Assembly: GCA_009746045.1 (NCBI GenBank)
Contig: RPFO01000436.1
Coordinates: 1,191,627 to 1,231,126 of the forward strand
Source: Mesostigma viride
Lineage: Eukaryota; Streptophyta; Mesostigmatophyceae; Mesostigmatales; Mesostigmataceae
DNA: 39,500 nucleotides
Direction of reading: 5' to 3'
Positions 9,886 to 19,300 of the stretch are shown here, in pieces; position 1 is the first letter of the stretch; each line of letters begins with the position of its first letter. The notes beneath the pieces are model-generated. The model made no database searches and was not told where the DNA came from. It saw only the letters and a list, made by a program, of their open reading frames with translations. The position numbers and the translations under genes were made by a program.

Positions 9886-11790
9886 CTCATCAAGCACACG
9901 TATATTGCGTTACATGGGTGGCAATAAAACAACCTTCAACCCCTATACACTGATTGGGAGGGCATCCAACCTTGTCTCACTGCCTCAAGTGGTCAGGCCA
10001 CAACAATTTCTCTGCATCATGGCGATACCTAACTGCGAGTGCTAAATGATTCTTGGCTTCAATGCGGCAATCAATGTGCTGCCCCTCACTGTTTAGTCCA
10101 TTAGCCCTTGCCTAGTTCGTTGCAACACTTATTACACGCTGTCAACACAACAAGACACAGTACATGTCCCATTGGGGAGCCACGGAGTAATGGCATTGCC
10201 GCAGTAAATGCCAAAGTGAATGCTAAATACATCGACCCCTAGTGTAGGAATAATTAATTGGTACTCTTGTGCACATGCATGGCTGCCAAAATGAATTAAA
10301 ACACGCAGATGGATACTTGTTTACAGAAGTTATACTTTGAATACGTCGTCGTGTAAACCAACGCTCTTCGCCCTAGGCTACATCGTTCACATTAAGCGCA
10401 TGTATATGAGTATGAATATGCTACGTGTGCTGTTGCTTCAAACTTGTTCCTATACACAATCACACTGTCACAAAAACTGGCGTTCATCCAATACAGAAAA
10501 CGCCCGCCACAAATTCCAAGCAGGATCTGAACGTAGACTTGGCCGTGATGCTGACCATTTCAAGCAACTTTGAATTACTGGCAAGCAATGGCGACCGTAA
10601 TGTCAATCACCAGCACGCAGCACCTGCTATAAGAAAAAATCCAGCAACTACTAGCAAAAGTCAGGTGGGTGACAGGTGCGTGGGGTATGCAGTCAAGATC
10701 AAGCAGTGGAAAACATGGGCACAGTAGTGCTTCCCATCCCACGAACAGCCAAAGTCTCCCTAAAAAATGTGCTCTTGATGCACGTTTGATGCACGGGAGC
10801 TAATCCAAAGATGTTCCCCAAGGAAATACAGGGAGAGCCTGTGGGGAAAACAGGGGGGAAGCTGCATTGCGGATAATGACCCACTGTATATGCTCCCGAC
10901 CCGTTGCCGACCGAAAGCAAATGGTAAGAAACTACCTGGACGGTAATGATGTAATGGAAAGACGTAAGAAGCTTTCCCGAACCGACGGAAGGACGACAAA
11001 GCGCAGCGTGTAAGGCAGAGGCAGTTGCGTGTTGCTGAAAATGACGTGACCAAAACGGTTGCCGATCATGAAAAACCGGACCTCCATCCCGTTGCTGACG
11101 GAAACACAGTGTAGAGACGCGGCCAAACGTTAGACGAACTTCCCAACCGAAGTACTTACAAAAAAATGCAGCGGTAGAGACTGCAGCCTGCCTGCAGTGC
11201 AGGAACGCCAACCAGAAGCGAAGGGTTCCTGCGAAATAGAAGGAGACAGGCCGGAATACAGAGGGTAAAGTATTCCTTGGATGACGTTACGACTCGAAGT
11301 GGGTAAAAAATGGAAGTGGCCGACTGAAAAGTCGTTGGCATTTCTGCCCTGGATGGAAACGTTGGGTAAGTAAATCGACCCGTTAGCAATAAAATGGGAA
11401 GAGCGCCCAGACGAAACAACCGCAGCTTACCCAAGCGAGATGAACTCTTTCTTGACAGTCGTCCATGCCAACGTCGGCCAGCCCGGGCCAGGTAGCTGCC
11501 GCAGCCATGCCGCACCAGAATTTGAATTTTGTGCCCGGCAACGTTCCTAAAATGCAGGAATGGCTGGGCCGACGGCCGACGCGTGGCCCGTGGCCCATGG
11601 CCCGTCGCCCGTGTTTTTACGTGCCTGCGCCTGGCCTGCCTTAACGTTGTTACGCCCGCGCACTCCCCAGCCTTGCGCACGCCAGCCTTGCGCACGCTGC
11701 GCCGCGCCCAGCCTTGCGCATTCCCAGCCTTGCGCATCCCAGCCTTGCGCATCGTCTGAAGAAATCAGTGACTGATGTTTACAAAAACTC
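9886..11790 (-). repeat. Right terminal inverted repeat, outer arm
   Basis: Complement of 2876-4780, nearly identical (three mismatches noticed). It ends CTGATGTTTACAAAAACTC at the right tip. Confidence 0.92.
11656..11754 (-). repeat. Subterminal tandem repeats of the right arm
   Basis: Mirror of 2912-3010: copies of CCAGCCTTGCGCA, ending about 36 bp from the right tip. Confidence 0.85.
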
Positions 11791-11800
11791 TTATTGATAG
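11791..11800. repeat. Right target-site duplication TTATTGATAG
   Basis: Identical and in the same orientation as 2866-2875. Confidence 0.92.
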
Positions 11801-13187
11801 TGGATCCAACGGCTGGTCCTGCCTTATGTGCGGCGTGGGCAACAACAACAACAACAACACGCTCGTAGTCGAGTTGTGGGGCCTCTTTGGAGTGACACGT
11901 GGCCTCCGTATCCTCATTCGTCGTGGGCAATCACGTCTTCGTTGCAACGTGGCTGCCCGCTGCTGCCTGTTGGATGAACATGCATGTCGGCTTCATCACG
12001 AAGCTGCCAGCAGAAGGTAGCCATAGACCAAATTATTATGACGTGACCCTGATGTGATAATTGCCGAACACCAGCGAAGTGCTTACCACCGTGGCATGGT
12101 AATTGGTACACCAGATTGGCATCGATATTGCCAAAAAAGGCTATGTGTTATTGTGTTTTTACGTTAGTGCACGGTCATGGTAATTTTATTAATGCCAAGG
12201 AGTTCGGCAACAAATAATGAGACACGAAGACAAAACACAATTAATTCATAACTCACAATAGTTGCGGACATGACACGCTGCCCTTTCTGTCGCATTCGTA
12301 GGTCACATTCCTTGCCCCGAAACGCGAATCACGCGGCGTGGAAGTAATTCACGCCGAATGGCAGGCAACTACTCCAGGCTGTAATACGTACAGCACTTAC
12401 GACAGGCTTACCGAGTGTCTGGATTGTCTCCACAACATCTGGAAGCCGCAGGGCACCAACCCGGTCGAGGCAAGCGAGGATAATCTGCTGGCAGTCACCC
12501 GCGATCAGGAAGTACAAGCCAGTCATGGCGACTACCCCCCAACTCGTTCTCCCAAGCTGGCAGGTGCACAGAACGGTAACATGCAACTGCCGGCAATCTC
12601 TGGATTCGGGTGTTCATCAGAAAGTGCAAAGGCAGACGGCAGCGACAAAGGCCGTCGATACGAGGAGGAACGCCCACATGCTGCGGATGTCGCACTGTGA
12701 GCGGACGAAACCTTCCGTACGTTAAATTTGGCACGTATTCACCCATGATACTCTGTTGCCTGTACTCTGGCGTTGACCGTGTGGATTCCCCTAATGCACT
12801 AGCTATGCATTAGTAGGTCTGGCCTGGATAAATTGCAAGTTCTTGGCTGTCCCAATTATGCGATTCTTGTTACGCGATGGTAGGGTTCCCCCAAGGTGCT
12901 CTCACCAAACCTACCATAAGCCAGGGTCCCTTGCTGATGCGGCCAGCCAAGCATGCCGTCACACGTCCTGTAAGTGTGCTACCAGTGATGTAATCAACGG
13001 ATGTGCCGTCCATTGAAAGGGAGCGTCCACGAATGCTAGGCTACTCCAAATGTGGCACCGCTCGCATCGCATCTTCCTTTCTCGGCCCCTGACCATCCCA
13101 CCAGACCGCCAGGCTGGTGTGTCCACGCCCCATGCAGCACCTCATGTCTCTTGCCTCTATGCTTCTTGCCCATACACCATCGCACAG
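11801..13187. other. No supported gene between the transposon and the ankyrin gene
   Basis: An AAC microsatellite follows GTGCGGCGTGGG at about 11825-11860. A minus-strand 85-codon open frame at 12329-12586 and overlapping plus-strand frames of 60-120 codons are present, but I recognise no domain. The promoter and any first exon of the downstream ankyrin gene should lie here or in the start of the next segment; I could not place them. Confidence 0.5.
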
Positions 13188-13358
13188 GCGCCCCATCGCT
13201 CCCGCTCTAGGGCGCATGCCGGAAAGGAGGGTGCGGCCGAGCGCCAAGCGGTAGCGTCCGATGACGTGGCGCTGGCTGCACTGGACCACAAGGCACAAGT
13301 GGCGGTGCTGGAGCGACGGCTGTGCGACGAGCAAGGGGCGCCGCTGCAGCAGGGGAAG
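13188..13358 (+). CDS. Ankyrin gene, N-terminal charged/helical exon
   Basis: These 57 codons contain KEGAAERQAVASDDVALAAL and AQVAVLERRLCDEQ, with heptad-like spacing of A/L/V that suggests a short coiled coil. The donor AAG|GTGAGG at 13359 is good. The acceptor is inferred at CGCACAG|GCG (13187): a pyrimidine-rich tract precedes it and it gives phase 0 like the other introns. The open frame extends upstream to an ATG at 13050, so this could instead be a first exon starting there. No ankyrin signature is present. Confidence 0.55.
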
Positions 13359-16300
13359 GTGAGGGGGGGCGGGGGGCGGTCAGGAGTCAAAGGCATTTTT
13401 ATGTGTTTTATGTGATTTATGTTATGCGATTTATGTCTATGTGATGTTTGTGATTTTTGTGATGTTTGTGATTTTTGTGATGTTTGTGATTTTTGTGATG
13501 TTTGTGATTTTTGTGATTTTTGTGATTTTTGTGATTTTTGTGATTTTTGTGATTTTTGTGATTTTTGTGATTTTTGTGATTTTTGTGATTTTTGTGATTT
13601 TTGTGATTTTTGTGATTTTTGTGATTTTTGAGATTTTTGAGATTTTTGAGATTTTTGAGATTTTTGAGATTTTTGAGATTTTTGAGATTTTTGAGATTTT
13701 TGAGATTTTTGAGATTTTTGAGATTTTTGTGATTTTTGAGATTTTTGAGATTTTTGAGATTTTTGTGGCTTTTGTGGCTTTTGTGGCTTTTGTGGTTTTT
13801 GTGGGTTTTGTGGGTTTTGTGGTTTTTGTGGGTTTTGTGGGTTTTGTGGGTTTTGTGGGTTTTGTGGGTTTTGTGGGTTTTGTGGGTTTTGTGGGTTTTG
13901 TGGGTTTTGTGGTTTTTGTGGGTTTTGTGGTTTTTGTGGTTTTTGTGGTTTTTGTGGTTTTTGTGGTTTTTGTGGTTTTTGTGGTTTTTGTGGTTTTTGT
14001 GGTTTTTGTGGTTTTTGTGGTTTTTGTGGTTTTTGTGGTTTTTGTGGTTTTTGTGGTTTTTGTGGTTTTTGTGGTTTTTGTGGTTTTTGTGGTTTTTGTG
14101 ATTTTTGTGAAGATCACCATTTCATCCCCCTCTGCCGCGTCAGGTAGCACCCGGCACGGTGCCGTACGAGTCCTAGCTCGTACTAGTCTATAAGGTCGTG
14201 GTACAAAGGTGGTAGTATGTCAGCAATTGCAGTGGTTGTACACCTGGCAGCCGCAGGGGGCATGCTGCGGTATGAAAATGGCGACGGTTGGTTTGTGATG
14301 GCAAGAGGGCCACTGCAGCCACGTTGCGATGCCAACTATGTTTCGCAAGCTATCTTGTTGAGAACTAACCAATCGGTGCGTTTGCAGGACCTGGCAGCTG
14401 CGTGCAAGGACGGCCGTGTGGATGATGTGAAGCACCTGGTGGCCGACGGCGCCAGCCTTGACGCCCCGAACGCGGTACGCTCTTTTCCGTGTTTTGAATG
14501 CCACATGATTTGTGTGGTATGCTCTTTGCCATATGTTTCCCGCGGTGCTTTCTGTGAGGTATGCTTTGTGTGCTACATCCTTGGCCCGCACGGCTGTGGC
14601 AGCATTGATGGAACGTGTGTGGTAGGCACAAGCGGGAGATGTCACATCTGTTCCAGTAGTGGAGTAGCAGCCAATGTCGGTTGGCGTGGGGATGGAATCA
14701 GCCTGTCATGTGCACGTGTTGGGCACGCATCAACCGCCCTTCCGATTGTGCTTGCCTCGCGGAGTGGCAGACTGGCTGCTTCTAGGCCCGTGTCGTACTG
14801 GTGGTGGCCAGAGGCGGTCCACATCACGGTCCCCTGCCGATGCGTGGGCCCGTCATGTGCCTTGGCATCCGAGGCATGGGGGCACAGTCGAACGTGACGT
14901 GGAATAGAACTAACAGAGACGTGGATGGTTCCGGGCTTGACTCCAGAGCTCTCTGAGGACAATTTGGCCTATGACTGATTCACTTCAGCCAGTCTGGGAG
15001 CTTATAAGAGCCTCTCGTGGGACGTTGGGCCAGGGACTGTTGGGTGTAGTGGATGGACTCATCCAACAGTTGGCAGTACGCAGCTGTACGTTCGTGTCTT
15101 TAGTTGCCAGACAGACACAGTTTGGGACGTTGGGTGCCATCGTTGACAAAACTCGTGGGCATCCTTGTGCTGTTGACCAGCAGGGGTTCTTACTTTCCGT
15201 GTAAGCAGTTAACCTTGCTCAGCACGTGCTTGGGTGCATACAAATCAGTAGCTGGACTAATATGTTTTTCCCCCTGAAAGCACTTTGAGGCAACACCCGC
15301 TCAGCCTGTTGCCTGTCTGCAGAGGTCCCTGCATCGCGGTCGTGCTGCCCACAGCCTGTACGTACCCGTTCTGAAAAGGTTCTGAAGCCACCACTTGGTG
15401 AGGCCGCTCGCTTTCTTTTTTCGGCCAACCGCGTGGTTGCATGTGCCTCGTTTCGGCAGTGCGCAAAGACTCCTCTGCTCTTGGCGTCGCAGTACGGCCA
15501 TCGCGAGGTGGTTCGGCACCTGCTGGACAAGGGCGCTGACATCAGCGTCACGGACAGGGTGGGTGTCACCAAAAGCAGCTTGAGGTGGTTGGTTTGCTGC
15601 ACCAGCATAAAGGACTGCGCTCATGGAATGCAAGGGTTTATTCTGTATTGTCTTCTCCCCTAGGCTGCCTCACATTTCCACACTTCCATGTACTCTCGCG
15701 GTTGGTGGGGCCGTACTTAGGGCGATGTGTGAAAACGTCGCACCTGTGCAGCGTGCGGCGAATTTGGTGAGCTTGATGACGATGGTCCGGCTTTCCTGGT
15801 GTCATCAAAGCAGAGCAGCATCAGGTCGGTGTTCCCCCAGTGTGGGATCGCACTGAACACGGCGACCGGTAACGGATATGGTTTTATGCACCACCATCAT
15901 GGATGTAGCAGTATGCACTTGGTCACCGTGTGGTAGCGAATGTGGCCGCATTGCGGGCTGAAATTACCGCAGCTGAACGGTGACCTGTTGTTGCTTTTCC
16001 CCGAGGACCTTCCCCTGTTTGCCTCTGGTGTCGCATCTGCATCGTCTGGCCATGCCCGACCATCGCCAGATGTTCGCATACCCCCTTCCCGTCTGCCACT
16101 TGCAAACCCATGCAGTCCTGGGAACTGCCGTGCAACCATTGCTTGAAGCTGCACAGGGTCTGCATGGTTCTGTGTTGTAGCATCATATTTGTCCAAGCTC
16201 TTCCTTAGCTCTTTGATCGAAAAAATTGTTTGCCCAGCTGTCGGCCTCGCCCACCGTATTTGCTGCCTGGTTGGTCTGCCAGGGCAGTGTTGTTTGCATG

Positions 16301-19300
16301 CCTGCTCTGTGTGTGGTTTCTGTGGACTGTTCTCTGTCAAGTAACGCCAGCTGGTCAATCGGGTGTGCCACAGATAGAGCTCCACCCGCTTTGTGTGCGC
16401 TCTGGTTCCGTGTGTGGTAGGTTGTACAGCGCCTGTACTCCTGCACTTGCTTTTGCTGTAGGCAAGTGCGTGCCAAGCCGACTCCCTCTTGGGCCGCCTG
16501 ATGAGATGCTGCGGACGAGTGCTCGACACGTCACCAACATGGACCCACCCTCCCGGCCTCGCCGGCCATCTGCTCCTGACGCGTTTTGATTGGCGGTTGC
16601 TTTGTGATTGGCGGTTGCGTACGCCAGCGTGGCCTCACCGCGCTGCACTGGGCGTCCCGGAACGGCCACGTGAGCATCATCACGCTGCTGGTAGCGCAGG
16701 GTGCTGACGTGGAGGCCAGGGACAAGGTCAGCTGCACATTATAGGTAGCAGCACTAGACTTGTAGTAAGAGATTTTCTGGGTGGTCGAACCCTGCCCTTG
16801 TTTCTTGGTTGTTCATCTTGGTTGAGTGCAGAAGTGCATGCTGCACACAATAGAGTTGGACACGCAGTACAAGCAACAGCTGGGTGCTCGTCTTGGTACG
16901 AGCGTTCCTACAAGAACCAGACCCCCCTGCTGGTATCTGTCAGCTGTGGTCTGCCCTGAACAGGGAGACACGAGTCGCCGTAGAGCAGCATGTTTACCTT
17001 TCACACTGTGGGTAAGATCGCTAACATATTTAAGATAGAGGCTCATCGCTAAAGCATACTAAATAGAGGCTTATCAAGAATCTGCTCACGTCTCAAGCAT
17101 TGCGCTCGTTGTCATCTGGGCTTGCTTAACCATGTACATCCCCCACAGTATCCAGCAGTTGGTCGCACCCACGCGTGCACTGCTATACGCATACCACGGA
17201 TGCGCTGCTTTGTCGCCCATTCCTCCATTTCGCACGTTGGTGATGCATTTGGTCACTTACTGGTATGGCATGCTCCTTCCATTTAGAATTCTGTTCAGAA
17301 ATCCGTTACCCAGCCGGCCACCCTGGATGGGCCCCTTTTGCGTCCTTTGCCCCAGCACTGCCATGGTACCCTTCACCTTCAGTGTTTCTGCTAAGGCACC
17401 GGTTCCAGTAATTCTCCGGTAATTACCGGTGCCCCCCCGGCCGACCGTAAGCCCCCCCCGGCCGACACCGGGATGCTATATGCCAAGCAGGAACCCCCCC
17501 CCGGCCGACCGGTATGCTGTGTTCAGAGCAGGAAACCCCCCCCGTTCGACCGGTAAGCCATGCCCGGGCTGACCTGGTGGACCGGGAAGCTTTAAATGCC
17601 GGCCGGGGTTCCCCGGTTTCCCCGTCAGACAAACCCGGTACTTATATACAGACTATTACAAAATATCAATTTCGATTAGTATATGTTACTATTCCCGGCA
17701 CTTACAAATAGTTTGCACATTGCTGCCATGCTAACACCTCCACCGAATGTAAATGCCGATGTACATAGCAGAGCCCTGCTGAATGCCCGACAAAAACCAG
17801 TGCGCCAGGGCATGGAATCTCGCGACGGTCCTATCGTAGCTACAACATACCTTACTAATGAGGTTAAAATAGTAGTGCGTGACCCTCAGATGCAGTATTT
17901 AAAAAATAATCATGGGCAACGGGTCGTCAAGGCTAGGCGACTTTGCACAATTAATCAAACATTGCTCGCTCGCAACTCAGTTGTTGTTGTTGTTGTTGTT
18001 GTTGTTGCCCACTTCAATACCGGTGTGAGCTTGACCAGCACAAATCATGTTGTTGTTGTTGTTGCCACGCCGCAATGAGCATCAGAGATTTGGTGTACTA
18101 GACTGTTGTTGGACGTGCTAACAACAACTGTTGAGGAGGGGCTAAAGTTTCAACTTCAACTTGTGAGTAAATCGATGTTCCGTACACTAGTAACAAAAGG
18201 CGTGGCGCGGTGCAGCTCTGACCTTAGACAACGAATGGGTCAGCACTGGGCAGCCAGTCCATGTCAAATAATGCGTAGACTTGAGCGGGTAACAAATGCG
18301 CTGCAGACCTGCAGTAGGTACGCATACGATGTCAAGGTGCTGAGCCGCAAAAAGGTGCATGAAGTTCACGGCAGTCGAGCCAGCTGACTTTGTTTTGCGT
18401 GTTTTCTAATCCTACATTTTTCGATAGTGCGCTAGAGAAGCGAATCATGAAAAAGCCCCCGATTCCCCTGGGCTACAAATTCAAGGACCATTTCACATGA
18501 GGTGGTGGCGTTTTAACCTTGGCCGGCAGTACGAGCGGCCGGCGGGCTCTGGGCACGGTCGTTACACACCAGGCGCAGGCAGGCAACGAGTTAGAAGGGG
18601 ACGACACTCATAAGAGGAATGGGGATGAGGGTGCGGTAGAGGAGGGCGATGCAGGTGGCTCAGCGCACACACAGCCTGAAATCCATGCCCGACGAAAGCC
18701 AAGATGGCACCAGCTAGCGGTGGCGAAAAACCAGGTCCTCAGTTTTAAAGAGGAACCTGGGTCTCCTTAGGTATAGCTTTACCAACTTCCAACGGCCTAT
18801 GGGTGGAGGGTGCATGCAAACCCAAAGGCGGCATCGTGTGAGGTCACGCCAATAATGTATGGGTGAGCTAATGTGAGCTACACAGCCTACACGTGCTGCG
18901 TACTATGTTTTGTAACCTCCTATTGTGACTAGGCATGCTTGTATGCATGCCAAGTTATCATTTTCGGATGTTTTATTAGGGAGCCCTGCGTATGCCAAGG
19001 CTATGTGAATCAGGGCACAAGCAGCCCACTAGGGCAAGGCTTCACAGTTTAGGATAAATTATATAACTGCATAAGAAATCCTATTGGGTTTTTATTTTTC
19101 TTTTAAAAAATTCGCCAACATCCGGGGGGGGGGAGGCCCCCCCGGACCCCCCCCTCCCGGCCTCGGCCGCTTCGCGGCCTCGGCCGGGACCCCTAACGGA
19201 ATTACCGGAACCCCCCACCCCTTAGCAGAAACACTGTTCACCTTGCTGCTGCTCTAGAGCCTGTGGCAAAACCTCAGGACAAAACGTCAGCTCCTTGTAC

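Larger units (their letters stand above)
2876..11790. mobile_element. Foldback / Mutator-like DNA transposon, 8.9 kb, non-autonomous
   Basis: Position x on the left matches the complement of position 14666-x on the right, from the outer tip (2876 with 11790) to the edge of the central arrays (4780 with 9886). The tips read GAGTTTTTGTAAACATCAG on both strands. A perfect 10-bp direct repeat flanks the element. Each arm consists of an outer ~1.9-kb unique segment, a minisatellite array, and an inner ~0.3-kb segment; a ~0.7-kb loop separates the arms. Very long inverted repeats with 9-11-bp target duplications are typical of Mutator-like and foldback elements. I see no transposase frame in the arms or loop, so movement would need a protein from elsewhere. 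The long open frames inside it come from stop-free repeats or from mirror-image shadows. The superfamily is inferred from structure only. Confidence 0.88.

Noticed and set aside
7495-10045. Open frames of about 790-838 codons on both strands
   Set aside because: Same reason: stop-free minisatellite, mirror image of the left arm.
12329-12586. 85-codon minus-strand frame with a protein-like look (LDRVGALRLPDVVETIQTLG)
   Set aside because: No family recognised, opposite-strand frames are equally long, and no splice or start context stands out.
13437-14193. Lys/Thr-rich and Phe/Val-rich frames of 237-250 codons
   Set aside because: Products of the 9-bp TTTTTGTGA array lying in an intron.
16781-16812. 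tRNA-like box GGTCGAACCCTG
   Set aside because: No matching A-box or cloverleaf could be built around it; I found no supported tRNA in the window.
17683-18078. 131-codon plus frame (MLLFPALTNSLHIAAML..)
   Set aside because: Includes poly-Val from GTT microsatellites and lies in an ankyrin intron; no recognisable motif.
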